Assembly: GCA_946122785.1 (NCBI GenBank)
Contig: CAMGYJ010000008.1
Location: 14,657,475-14,721,474, forward strand
Direction: 5' to 3'
DNA from: Linum tenue
Lineage: Eukaryota > Streptophyta > Magnoliopsida > Malpighiales > Linaceae
Length of the DNA stretch: 64,000 nt
Positions within the stretch are counted from its first letter, which is position 1; each line of letters begins with the position of its first letter. A program made the position numbers and the translations under genes. The notes beneath the pieces were generated by a model. The model did not search any database, had not been told where the DNA came from, and saw only the letters and a list, made by a program, of their open reading frames with translations. Shown piece after piece: positions 33,973 through 44,748 of this stretch.

Positions 33973-35454
33973 TGATGACTCGATATTTGCACATGTTTTC
34001 CCCTGTGTTTCTTGATCGTTTGAGCTTTAATTATCACATCTTTGGCCTATTTTACGCTAGGTTGTGTTCCTTTGTCATATTTCAGGTCCTAGCACATAAA
34101 GTGAAGCATAGGCGCAAGTTTCAAGTCAATCAGAGATCAATTGGCGATTCGGGAGCAGAAACTCGGGCATGACCTGAAGAAGAATAGATTTCTACCTCAC
34201 TTTATGGACAGAGAATCATGCAAGCTTGTTATGAAACGAAAGAGGACGAGACTACGAGCGTCTGGATCAAACGGCGACTGCTTCGGAGTCCGGACGAGGG
34301 AGAAACGAAGCATTAAACAGAGGCTGAGCAAGCTGCACGGGCAGACCAGGGAGGCGCACGGCCGTGCAACATATAATTATGGCCGTGCGCTCTCTGCCGA
34401 GGCCTTGCACGGGCAAAATCCAGCCTTGCACGGCCGTGCAAGATGGCTGAGATCGATTAAGTGAAACGGTGCGTTTTGAGGGTGCACGGCCAGAATGGTG
34501 TTGTGCACGGCCGTGCACCTGGCCGTGCAACTCGGGGAAGCCTGTTTTTAAGCCTAATCCGAGCCAAAAGGGAGGAGATCTGGGTTTTGGATCCCAAACA
34601 CCCAAGGGACGAACCCTAGAGAGAGAGAGCGACTTGGGAACATTCTTGGAGCTATTTTGGAGGATTTCTTCGCCATTGGAGCTCGAGAATCAAGCCCGGA
34701 CTTGAAGACTGATCATCTGAAGATTCTTACTGCAGTCTCTCTCTTCTCTATGGAGTAACTTCCCTTCACTTAGGTTTTGAGGAACCCTAGCCATGTTTGT
34801 TTGATTGGATGATTGTATGAGTACTCTGACTTGATAATCTTGAGTTCATATTCAATCTATGCATGTTTTCACGATTCAATTCTGCTTTAGTCGAGATTAT
34901 TGATTCTGCTTTGATCCTATGAGAGCGAATACCTGATTAGGTCAATAGAGCACCATAGATTGATAGTAGTGGATCGATTGCTTTAGTCGAGGGTTGATTC
35001 ACTGCTTTGTATCGATTGAGAACCTCATTCGATAGAGGGAGTCTAGTTCAGAACGCCTTGATCGATTGTTCTAGAGAAGGATACGTCCCTCTAGGCAATT
35101 GACTCAAGAGGGCCTTGTTCCTTTAGTCGAGACTCAAGGTCTAGTCAAGGATTCTCCGCATTGTGAATGAAAGTGAAACAAGTTAGAGATCATCGATCGT
35201 TAATCTGGCTAGTGGCTAGGGGGAATCATACCTAAGTGAGTTCCCAACCTGTAATTAGATTAACTTTAACTGTAGTTTGCTAGAGTAGTTTTAGTTCTTT
35301 CAACTTAATCTGTTTTGCTAGATAACGAACTGAAGCTGAGTAATAGTAACTCTAGAGACCCGTGGATTCGATATTTATTACTTGAGCCACTATACTGCAG
35401 TCCCTTTCATTGGTTACACTTGGCCATTGTTAGGAGTTGTGTTTTAGCGAGTCA
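33973..35454 (+). repeat. Gypsy 3' LTR
   Basis: Near-identical partner of 29784-31262. Small differences include one- to four-base indels (for example GATCGATCG versus GATCG near 35195). The first 170 bp yield the same chance reading frame as the 5' copy. Confidence 0.95.
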
Positions 35455-35459
35455 GTTAG

Positions 35460-35860
35460 GGAATTCCTTGATTAGTTGGCGTTCTAAGAAACAGAAAACT
35501 GTTTCTCGTTCTTCAGCTGAAGCTGAATACAGAGCAATGGCAAGTTTAACTTGTGAAGTGATGTGGCTGCGTTATGTCTTGAGTGATTTGCAGATTACTC
35601 TTTCTTCTCCCACTCCCATTTATTGTGACAGTATGTCTGCCATAAAGCTTGCTGATAATCCAGTCAATCATGAGCGTACAAAACACATAGAAATTGACTG
35701 TCATATTATTAGGGATAGGATTCTAGATAAAATTATTAAAGTTTTACATGTTTCCTCTGCTAACCAACTTGCTGACATGTTTACAAAGTCTCTTCCAGTT
35801 CATGTTTTTCATGAGTTGCAGTCCAAGCTGGGTCGTCTTGATATATACGCACCAGCGTGC
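35460..35860 (+). pseudogene. Copia RNase H, C-terminal part
   Basis: Resumes the copia frame after the gypsy insertion. It reads NSLISWRSKKQKTVSRSSAE, AEYRAMASLTCEVMWL, then IYCDSMSAIKLADNPVNHER and TKHIEIDCHIIRD, ending near LGRLDIYAPACGG just before the G tract. This part is free of stops. Confidence 0.92.
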
Positions 35861-35887
35861 GGGGGGGGGGGGGGGGGGGGGGGGGGG
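35861..35887 (+). repeat. 27-base poly(G) tract at the copia polypurine position
   Basis: An uninterrupted run of 27 G residues ends exactly where the 3' LTR begins (35888), the place of the polypurine tract that primes plus-strand synthesis. Its true length may be uncertain because homopolymers are hard to sequence. Confidence 0.85.
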
Positions 35888-36082
35888 AGTTGTCCAAGGA
35901 GGAAACGACGAGGACTTAGATGTAGGTTTTACTTAGTTCATAGGTATAGTTGTAAACTGTATATTTTGTAAGTACTGTATAGGTAATTAGTGATTAGTAT
36001 ATATAGATGGATATGTAAAGGATATTGTAACTTTTCTTTCAATGATTAACAAAATCTGCCTAAAGGCTTCTCTAAAACGACA
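35888..36082 (+). repeat. Copia 3' LTR
   Basis: The 195-bp partner of 24562-24755 with the same AG start and AAAACGACA end, followed by the target duplication TATGG (36083-36087). Confidence 0.93.
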
Positions 36083-36087
36083 TATGG

Positions 36088-36505
36088 TACCCAAAAGCTG
36101 ACCATTAGTTGTTACATCATTTGTGTTGTGTTTGGATTGAATAAACGAACACTAACCCTAAAATTAACTTCCTAAATGTCGCCAGTGAAGTATGGCGTTG
36201 GTATACTTGACATACATGCAGAAAGACTAGTATGTGGAAGACATCTAACATGTTGATGTGGCTTGTTATATAGGCATGGAGGTAATGTGGTGTTTAACTA
36301 AAGTGTTGGACAGAGCCAAAGTGAGATACGAGACATTTATACTAGTATATGAAATTTTTTATCATGTGATTGCACAATATTCCAATATCAGTGTTTTATG
36401 GACAAAATATAATCAAGTAGATCGGGGATTTTGTTAATTTGAATAGTAAACATATGGGATAGATGAAATAACTTATCATTAATAGAGGTCTAAAATAATA
36501 GATTA
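36088..36505. other. Intergenic, no gene recognised
   Basis: AT-rich sequence between the copia element and a MULE; nothing identifiable. Confidence 0.4.
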
Positions 36506-36514
36506 AAAAAAATA

Positions 36515-37860
36515 GGCAAAATACACATGTATAGCCAAAACTTTGACGGTTTGGTCAAACATAGCCACTTTTGGCGAAATACCAAAAATAGCCACTTCCG
36601 TCCAATTCTTTAACGGTGTTATGTTATATGCTGACTGGACAAACGATAACGGTTGAGGTGGCAACACTTAGTCAATTAACTTTCCACGGGGATTTAATTA
36701 AAAAACAAAAAGAAATATATAAATAATGAAAGGGGGTCAAGGAAAAGTTAAAAAAAATCCTATCTTCTCCATCGACTTCTGGGTTTATGTTTCTCTAAAA
36801 TTAACAAAGCAAATGAAAGGGGGAAAGGAATTCCGGCTCCGTCCCCGGTTAACCTCTCCTTGTCCCAGAAGAGATTTCATTATTCAGAAGTGCATATGTG
36901 GTGGTGGTTTCCGATGATGCGTCCCCTGTAACGGAACTGGAGAATCAAATCCCTAATTCCCCAATTCCGCCGCTGTCTGCTTCCTCAATTTGCCTCGATT
37001 TTGTGCCCAGATTTTGGCTCGATTTTGTGCCCAGATCTCCCCATTTCAAGCTCGCAATGCTGCCATCAGACCGCTGTTTGTTTCCCTTCCGCTTCCTCGA
37101 CGCCACTATGCAATCATCGAATCTGCCGTTGCGCCATCTTCACCATCTCTCTCATCTCTCTCTCCGTAACTCCTCCGTCGCGCGCTCTCTCATCTCTGGC
37201 CGCCTGAGAAAAGAAAAAGGAGAAGAAGGGATGGATCTGGCTGCCATTTTCCGTCGCGCGCTCTCTCCCTCCAGAATCGGCGATTCGAGCTCCCTCGACG
37301 CATCCACCTCTTTCGTTGGAGAGGTATAGCTTTGTTGGTGTATCCGATATCGACCCCGAGCATGACACGGCGCTGCCCAGAACAATAGAAGGCTTCCAAT
37401 CGCTCACCGCTATTTGCTCGACGGCGGTGGTGCCATTCGTGATCGTTCCCCTGATTTCGTCCGCTAAATCGATCTTTGGTTCCTCATTGTCGACGACCTG
37501 TTGCAGAAGACGACGACGATGTTGTGAGAGGAGAAAGGACGGCGACAACATCGAGTGGTGGAAGAGGAGAGAGGATGAGAACAATAATTATGATTTTTTA
37601 TTTAATTTTAAATTAAAATATGACATTGCATCAAAGTGGCAATTGTTGTTGAGTTGTCGATGATGTGTCTGGTGAGTTGGCAGCCATGTAAGCATTTTGT
37701 TAAGTTGACTAATGGTGTCACTGACGCCGTTAAAATATGTAACGGAAATGGCTATATTTGTCATGAAACTTTCAAAATTCTGGCTATATTTGGTATTTCG
37801 TCAAAAGTGGCTATTATTGTCACAAGCGTAAAAGTTTTGGCTATAGAGATGAATTTTGCC
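36515..37860. mobile_element. Long-TIR Mutator-like element (copy B), exact 9-bp target duplication
   Basis: Ends GGCAAAATACACATGTATAG and the inverse of GGCAAAATTCATCTCTATAG open inverted repeats of about 150 bp with the phrase ATAGCCAAAACTTT. AAAAAAATA flanks both sides (36506-36514 and 37861-37869), though an A-rich duplication is weaker proof than a mixed one. The core (36740-37640) is GC-richer, with open frames on both strands and exon-like composition, so gene capture is likely, but no parent was recognised. Confidence 0.85.
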
Positions 37861-37869
37861 AAAAAAATA

Positions 37870-38228
37870 CTAAATTACATGTTTGGTCACTTAATTAATT
37901 TATCATTTTTTCCTTTATGATAACTTGATTGGGTCAGTTGGCGGGTTGGGTTTTAGGTTGACTAGATGAGTTTCTCATTCAAATCAACACTTTTGCATGT
38001 CATGTCGAAAAAAATAATAGTGTTAACGGAGTCTAATAGAAATAGACGATAAATTAGAGTTTAAAGTGGGTAACTAACAAGAAGAAATTGATTTGTGCTT
38101 GAATTAATGGGATGAGGCCATATTGACATTATTATACACATTATTCAGTTTCCTTTAGAATGGAATTTTTTTATAAGTTATAACAAATGTGAAAAAATAA
38201 AAAAAATTGATAAATTTGAATTGCAACG
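37870..38228. other. Spacer between two MULEs, nothing recognised
   Basis: AT-rich sequence without open frame or repeat. Confidence 0.4.
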
Positions 38229-38237
38229 TATAATTTT

Positions 38238-39810
38238 GGGTTATAGACCCATTTGGTCACTGAGTTTACAAAATCGGGACATGTTTAGTCACTGGAAAAA
38301 GTTAATATCAAATTTGGTCACTACAATTACTAAAATAGGTCATATTGAGTCACTCTCCGTTAGTCTCCGTCCAACTCCGTTAGTGGAGTCCGTTAAGTGC
38401 TGACGTGGCTAACGGATGCGCCTAGTCAGCATCGTTTTGACCCAAAAATCATCATACCCGACCCGCCACATCAATTTCACCCGCCATGTCATACACCAAC
38501 CCAACCATTAACCCAACCCGACCCAAAACCAAACTCTAACCCACCTAACAAAAAAAAGGAAAATCATCTGCATAGTGGCCATTTTCAGACCAAAACCCTT
38601 CTCCTTCCTCGCAAACCTGCTCCTTCCTCTAGATTCAGCCATTTTCAATCGAACTCCAGGGAGAGATGAAGAGCTCCACGCTACCCCTTGCCCAAGATCC
38701 TCCTTCCATTTTGCATTTCTTCTTCTTCTTCTTCTTCTTCTTCTTCTTCTTCTTCTTCTTCTTCTTCTTCTTCTTCTTCTTCTTCTTCTTCTTCTTCTTC
38801 TTCTTCTTCTTCTTCTTCTTCTTCTTCGTCGCCGCGCGCCGTCAGTTTCCGCCATCGCAGTAGAAGGCGAAACCCTCAAATCCACCTTCGTCGTGCTCCG
38901 TCGTCGTCTTCCCCCAGGGCGCGCCGGAGTCAGCTTTCCCCATCGCGCGTTCGAATTTCATCCTACGCCCCTCATTCTCCTCCCAACTACGTCGGAAAAA
39001 AACCATAGGCCTCAATCGACAACGGAGGAGTTCGAAGCTCTTTCGCCGCCGGTTTTGTCATGACACCCGAGATGGGATGAGTGTTCGGCCAAGAATACCT
39101 CCATCGCGAATCCGCTCCCTCGTGTCTCCTCAATCTCTGAACGACGAATCGACCCGGTTGAAGCTTTTCTAGTGCATCTCCTCCTCTTCTCCGGCGTGGA
39201 ATCTGTGTTAGAAGCCCTTTGTCGATGCTCCGGTACTCTCCCTCAATTTAATTTCTAGGGGAATTTGATTTTCTTTCTCTTGGTTTGCTTCTGTCGCTTG
39301 TAGGAACTTCGTTTTTGTTCGTATTTGGTGGATTCAGAATCGCTAGGGCAGATTATTTGGTTGTTTGACTACTTCGTTTTGGTTCGATGTTTTGGCGGAT
39401 TCAGATTCACTGTGTTTGTTCGAATGGTTTTGGGTATTCTTTCAAAAGGGTTTTGGTCTGAAAATGGCCACTAACCAGATGATTTTCCTTTTTTTTTTGT
39501 TAGGTGGGTTAGAGTTTGGTTTTGGGTCGGGCTGGGTTAATGGTTGGGTTGGTGTATGACATGGCGGGTGAAATTGACGTGGCGGGTCGGGTATGATGAT
39601 TTTTGGGTCAAAACGATGCTGACTAGGCGCATCCGTTAGCCACGTCAGCACTTAACGGACTCCACTAACGGAGTTGGACGGAGACTAACGGAGAGTGACT
39701 CAATATGACCTATTTTAGTAATTGTAGTGACCAAATTTGATATTAACTTTTTTCAGTGACTAAACATGTCCCGATTTTGTAAACTCAGTGACCAAATGTG
39801 TCTTTAACCC
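38238..39810. mobile_element. Long-TIR Mutator-like element (copy C), exact 9-bp target duplication
   Basis: Starts GGGTTATAGACCCATTTGGT and ends with the inverse of GGGTTAAAGACACATTTGGT. Inverted repeats extend about 365 bp (38238-38600 and 39445-39810). TATAATTTT flanks both sides (38229-38237 and 39811-39819). The core holds a long CTT microsatellite and GC-rich exon-like DNA of unknown source. Its right end lies only 185 bp before the ETF-beta start codon. Confidence 0.92.
38718..38827. repeat. (CTT)n microsatellite, about 36 units
   Basis: An essentially perfect trinucleotide run. It produces spurious poly-Ser, poly-Leu, poly-Phe and poly-Arg frames. Confidence 0.97.
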
Positions 39811-39995
39811 TATAATTTTGGTCGAAGAAACCCGATCCATTCCTAGATGTTTTGTTTGACCAAGAAAAAAAAATTAAGAATAGGGAATCATTTTCATTTT
39901 GGATTCCCTCTCAGTCTAATGTTTGTTGCCCTTTCAAGCTTACTTTATCAAGTCTCATCGTCGCTCGAGTCGAGCACCTATCTCCGCCGGCCAAG

Positions 39996-42066
39996 ATGAA
40001 GATTATGGTGGCCGTGAAGCGAGTGATCGACTATGCCGTCAAAATAAGAGTGAAGCCCGACAAGGTAAAAAACCCTCTTGAACCACCGCCGTTTCAACAG
40101 TGAACAAAATCGGGATTCCTCATGTGATACCTTTTCTACGCATCGATGAATTTGTTGCTTTTAGAGCGGAGTGGAGACTCAAAACGTTAAGATGTCGATG
40201 AACCCATTCTGCGAGATAGCTCTGGAAGAGGCTCTTCGAATCAAGGAAGCAGGATTGGCATCTGAAGTGGTCGCCGTTACTATAGGCCCCAAGCAATCTA
40301 TCGATACTCTTCGAACGGGTCTGGCCATGGGCGCCGATAGAGGGATTCATGTGGAGGCTACTGGCGATTTGTTTCCTCTTGCTGTGGCTAAGCTTTTCAA
40401 GGCTCTTGTTGAGATAGAGAAGCCCGGTTTGATTATTCTAGGAAAACAGGTTGATTCTCTTGAGTTTCTTTTTCGGGATTTTTATATAAAATTGGAGGAA
40501 GGTAAAAACTTCAGCTTGAACTTTTTATGTGCTTGGTTGATGTAGGCCATCGATAATGATTGTAATCAAACTGGGCAAATTGTGGCAGGGCTTCTAGGTT
40601 GGCCTCAGGGGACATTTGCTTCCAAGGTTAGTTGTGGACTTAACCGTCCAGTTGTTCTTCTCAAGCTAAAGCTAACTTGCTTGTTCGGCCAAACTTTCTT
40701 GTAGAAGTAAAATGAATGAATCACGTTCCTAACAAATGTTCTTCATGTTGCTTTGTCTTCTTGAACGATCGTTGTCGGTTCAGTTTGTTGTCTTGCTCTA
40801 AATGTTAGCTTAATGGGCTGTTATAATACTGGTTCTAGGTTGTATTGTGATTGAGTTTGAGTTAGACCCTGAATGTGAAATGTGGACAGTCATCTTGTAA
40901 CACTTGGAAGTATGAAGGATACTATTAGCATGAAGGATTTATGAGATTCCTATCAGTTGCAGTTAGCTCGTGATGTGAAATGTGTGTAATGATCTTATGA
41001 CACTAGGTAGTGTGAAGGGTAGTGAACTGTTAGCAATCATTAAAGATTTACTTAGGTGCATATCCGCAATCATTGTGAATAGCTAGAGTAAGACATGTTC
41101 AGATGCAGTGGGTGTTTTCTTATGAGCTTCTGCATGATTGTAAATTATGTTCTTCTCTTTCGGCAATCTCTTTTGTTCTGCATATTTTCTAACTAGTAAT
41201 TGCTACTATCTAGTAGGTGGTGCACTGGTGCTTGACAAGGAGAAACAGGAAGTAATGGTAGATCGAGAAGTTGATGGTGGTCTGGAGACTGTGTGTTTAA
41301 ACTTACCAGCAGTTATCACGTAAGCATATGATCCTCATTTTTTTTTTTTTTTTTTTATAATGATGATGAACTTCAAATTAAATGAACGAAACCGAACGAA
41401 AGTACAGGTACAGAGACCCACGAGGAGTGGGACGAGTGGAAAATAATGATCCTCATTTTTCTTGTCTTTGTTTGCTTAACTTTCCACTGCTGCGCTGTGA
41501 TTCCGTGTTGGTTTATTTAATTGCGTGTCACTCTGTTGTGTATGATCCAGAAAAGAGATGTCTTTCTTAGAATTTCTATTTGTGCTATTGCTAACGAAAA
41601 TGCTTGCGTGCTCTGCCAGAGTCGATGGTTAGAGTTGTGATGTAGGGGGTAGCACCGGCAGCTGGGAAGAAAGGCATAATCTTTGTTATATATCAATTCA
41701 GCATGATTAAAATCAAGTTCTATATTCTGCCTTGTATGGTTTTGTGGCTGCATTGAAGGTTCAGTTACATCCCGCAGCACGTCCTTCCCCTTCTTATGTC
41801 ATGTTTATGTGGCTCAACTTTACTTGGTCTTCTTCTGCAGCACCGATCTAAGACTGAACCAACCGAGGTATGCGACACTGCCAAACATTATGAAAGCAAA
41901 ATCAAAGCCCGTCAAGAAATACACGCCGGAGGAGCTGAATGTTGGAACAAAGTCAGATCTAGAGGTTGTTGAAATCACAGAACCTCCCAAGAGGAAAGCA
42001 GGGGTGCTGGTTTCTTCTGTGGACGAGTTGATCGACAAGCTTAGAAATGAAGCTCATGTCATTTAA
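39996..42066 (+). CDS. ETFB: Electron transfer flavoprotein subunit beta, five exons; frame lesion in exon 4
   Basis: Exons: 39996-40064, 40165-40449, 40546-40626, 41217-41319 and 41841-42066, all with GT/AG borders. Start [19 protein letters not shown] and end [14 protein letters not shown] match plant ETF-beta; expected length is about 251 residues. Conserved stretches include [48 protein letters not shown], and [19 protein letters not shown] with the partner-recognition loop. With ETF-alpha it carries FAD/AMP and passes electrons from matrix dehydrogenases (for example isovaleryl-CoA and D-2-hydroxyglutarate dehydrogenases) to ETF:ubiquinone oxidoreductase in mitochondria. Exon 4 is 103 nt where 95 are expected: GGTGCACT followed by GGTGCTTG near 41219-41234 looks like an 8-bp tandem duplication. 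With the only usable acceptor it causes a shift and a stop 13 codons on. MULEs lie 185 bp upstream of the ATG and 108 bp downstream of the stop. Confidence 0.9.
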
Positions 42067-42174
42067 TGTCGATGTTGATTTACCTTCTGAGTTAGCATAA
42101 TCCAGTTGTCCTACAAGGCTAAAACAGAGGGTTTGTGTAACAAAAGGCTTGTTGCCGGTTGAATAATACTTCTG

Positions 42175-43341
42175 GGGTTAATTTCATGGTTGGTCACTGA
42201 GATTACAAAAAACGTTCATGTTTAGTCACTGGAAATATTTAAATCCAATCTTGATCACTCAAATTAGTTAAATGGTTCAAGTTTGGTCACTCTCCGTCCA
42301 ACTCCGTTAAATTTGTCTGATGTGGCAGTCAACCCTCAAAGTTGACCGTTAACTCAGTGACGTGGCAATTAAAAAATAATAAATAAAATAAATTTTAATC
42401 TTCTACCATTTCCAACTCATTTTCAGTAAAATAAATAAAACATAAAATATTATAATTACAAATTGAAAAGGGTGCTTCCTCCGCCACTACGTCCCTTCTC
42501 CGCAACCAAACCAGCTCTCAATTCCCATCCCTAGCTCTGCCCGCTGTCGCCGTCCCCGCCGTTCCCCGGCCATAATCACCTGCACCTCCTCCACCCTCAA
42601 CCCCGCCCCTTCCTCCAACTCCATCAACGCGCAGCCGACCGGAGACAGGCAGCCGACCCAACAACGCGCAGTAGGCGGAGTGAGCAATGAGGAGGAAATT
42701 GAGATGCAGATTCGTGATGCTGCTTCTCCGCCGTTTGAAACCCAGCAGCCGGTTGCTATGTCTTGGAATGATAATGGCGGCCTTGCCGATTCTGTTCAGA
42801 GCTATCCGCAAACCCTTGGTGTCGATGGTGGTGAGCATTCTAATTCTTTCCCGGTGTGCCACTCCAGTAGAAGATTCGTCGATGGTGGAAATTTGATGAT
42901 GCTCGACGACACTCTGCCGCCGCCGTTGTTTACTGATAGTCAGGGGATTCAATTTCAGAATTGCAGCAGCCATGTTTTTGGAATGTATCCAAACGTGTCT
43001 CCCCTTCACGAAGCGCTGCTGTTTGGTGTATGGGCCAATTATTTCAATTAGTAATTATAATATTTTTTGTTTATTTATTTTACTTTATTGTGAAAATGAG
43101 TTGGAAATGGTAGAAGGTTAAAATTTATTTTATTTAATATTTTTTAATTGCCACGTCACTGATTTAACGGTCAACTATGAGGGTTGACTGCCACATCAGA
43201 CAAATTTAACGGAGTTGGACGGAGAGTGACCAAACTTGAACCATTTAACTAATTTGAGTGACCAAGATTGGATTTAAATATTTCCAGTGACTAAATATGA
43301 ACGTTTTTTGTAATCTCAGTGACCAACCATGAAATTAACCC
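42175..43341. mobile_element. Long-TIR Mutator-like element (copy D), exact 10-bp target duplication
   Basis: Ends GGGTTAATTTCATGGTTGGT and its inverse. Inverted repeats of about 280-300 bp match those of copy A (16904-18253) closely. AATACTTCTG flanks both sides (42165-42174 and 43342-43351). The core (42480-43050) differs from that of copy A. It holds a 123-codon frame (42680-43051, plus) and a longer minus frame (42518-43009), neither of a family I recognise; it may be captured genic DNA. It begins 108 bp after the ETFB stop codon, probably within or next to the 3' UTR. Confidence 0.93.
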
Positions 43342-43351
43342 AATACTTCTG

Positions 43352-43655
43352 CAGATATGTTTATGTGATGGTGGATAGTGGAGAAATTGTGTAATTTTTG
43401 ATCAGTTGTTGGATCTTTGTTTGGGGGTGTGGTCAAACTAGTCTGCGCAGGAAGAAGAATGCGAGAAAAAATGTCGTCATGTTTTGCTAGTGAATCGGAG
43501 AGTTGATGATTGGTAATGGACCAACCCTCGTTACCCATTTCCATACGACTTTACTCTTTAGGCTGGTGTCCTATGGTAAACAGTCTGGTTGTTGTGGCAA
43601 AGCCTCGAGATGTCTGAAAGCTCTCGAGTTGTTCATCACCCTTAGGGCATATGCA
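43352..43655. other. Short intergenic stretch, nothing recognised
   Basis: Sequence between MULE D and the next hAT element; no supported feature. Confidence 0.4.
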
Positions 43656-43663
43656 GCTGAGAT

Positions 43664-44366
43664 TAGGGGTGGGCATTGGGTGGGTCGAGTGGATTTTGAC
43701 CATAAAATGCATCCACCCACGCTTAAACGGATTGATAATTTTTAACCCACCACCCACCCACATTTAGTCTCGGGTTGGGTCGGGCGGATGGTGGATGATG
43801 CGGGTGGGTTTGTGGGTTCACCCACATCACAATGTATATAATATAAAGGAGTCAACTTGACATGATAATAGGTGAAAGAATCATCGAGGGAAACAAGAAG
43901 TTGAAATAGGGCGAAAAATGTCGAATTAGTTCTTAAATTGGATAGGAATTCTATTGTGAAAGAGTTTTCTACAGATTGAGACGATTATTAGGTGCAAGGA
44001 ACTAAGGAAAATAATTCCACAAAGGAAAGAGCGGTGATCTAAGCACAAGAATTAGAGGAAAAAGTAAAAGGAAGAAGAGGGGATCTCTATTTGGAAGGTT
44101 GGCTTTGAGGTTCAAACTCCAGGAGCAGTCCGAGTTTATATCTAATGTCTCCACTCTCCTCTCTCTAGCGCCAACGACTTTGATCTTTTTGTTGTTGGGT
44201 TGAGTGGGTCACCCGCACACTCACCCACAACCCACCCACCACACGGCGGATGGCTCCCAGCGTAACCCGTCACCCACCCACAGACCCACCCACTTAACGA
44301 AATTCGGATCAAATGCGGGTGGGTCGGCCCAAACCCGCGGATGATCCGCCCGCATGCCCAGCCCTA
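43664..44366. mobile_element. hAT-type MITE with perfect 8-bp target duplication GCTGAGAT
   Basis: Starts TAGGGGTGGGCATTGGG and ends ATGCCCAGCCCTA, inverted partners. GCTGAGAT occurs at 43656-43663 and 44367-44374. Subterminal parts are rich in CCCACC/GGGTGGG repeats. No coding capacity. Confidence 0.92.
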
Positions 44367-44420
44367 GCTGAGATGAACGGTCAGTTGCTAGGCTCGGTCG
44401 TAGGTATAGGTGTCAAAACA

Positions 44421-44680
44421 TGACCCGACCCGAGTAACCCGCCCAACCAACCCGATCCGCGACCCGCCCGCAACCCGATTGGACTAAAAGTCAAAGACCC
44501 GCAACCCGCCCGACCCGCAACCCGCTTGACCCGCAACCCGCTTGACTCGCAACCCGCTTGACCCGCAACCCGCTTGACCCGAACCCGATTGACCCGCAAC
44601 CCGCTTGACCCGCAACCCGCTTGACCCATAACCCGACTAACCCGAACCCGATTAACCCAACCCGAACCCGCCCGATTGGC
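44421..44680 (+). repeat. 16-bp minisatellite (GACCCGCAACCCGCTT), left subterminal array
   Basis: About 260 bp of units based on GACCCGCAACCCGCTT with variants. The translated frames over it are repetitive and not genes. Confidence 0.9.
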
Positions 44681-44748
44681 AACAATAATACTAGATAATA
44701 TATTTTTGTGCATAAATATTATATGTAGATAATATATATATATATATA

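Larger units (their letters stand above)
29784..35454 (+). mobile_element. Young non-autonomous Ty3/gypsy element nested in the copia RNase H
   Basis: The 5671-bp element is flanked by GTTAG (29779-29783 and 35455-35459). Its LTRs (1479 and 1482 bp) start TGATGACTCG, end TTAGCGAGTCA, and differ at roughly 15 positions, about 99% identity by eye. A tRNA-Asp primer site follows the 5' LTR, and a G-rich polypurine tract (AAGTGTGGGGGGATT) precedes the 3' LTR. The 2.7-kb interior contains no reverse transcriptase, integrase or intact gag. High LTR identity shows that it moved recently, hence with helper proteins from another element. LTR homology links it to the minus-strand element at 4380-5741. 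Confidence 0.95.
24562..36082 (+). mobile_element. Ty1/copia element with nested plastid DNA and a nested gypsy element
   Basis: The two LTRs (24562-24755 and 35888-36082) are directly repeated and close to 97% identical by eye. TATGG flanks the whole unit (24557-24561 and 36083-36087). Order: LTR, Met-type primer site, gag with a plastid ndhD fragment, protease, integrase, reverse transcriptase, first part of RNase H, a complete gypsy element (29784-35454), remaining RNase H, a 27-G tract, LTR. Without the inserts it would be about 5.2 kb. The coding region has several stops and frameshifts, so it is not autonomous. The LTRs begin with AG rather than the usual TG. Confidence 0.93.

Noticed and set aside
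38508..38885. Poly-Arg, poly-Ser, poly-Leu and poly-Phe open frames
   Set aside because: They are translations of the (CTT)n microsatellite on both strands.
42518..43051. Open frames inside MULE copy D as a host gene
   Set aside because: Overlapping frames on both strands, no known domain, and location wholly between MULE inverted repeats; more likely captured or random genic DNA.
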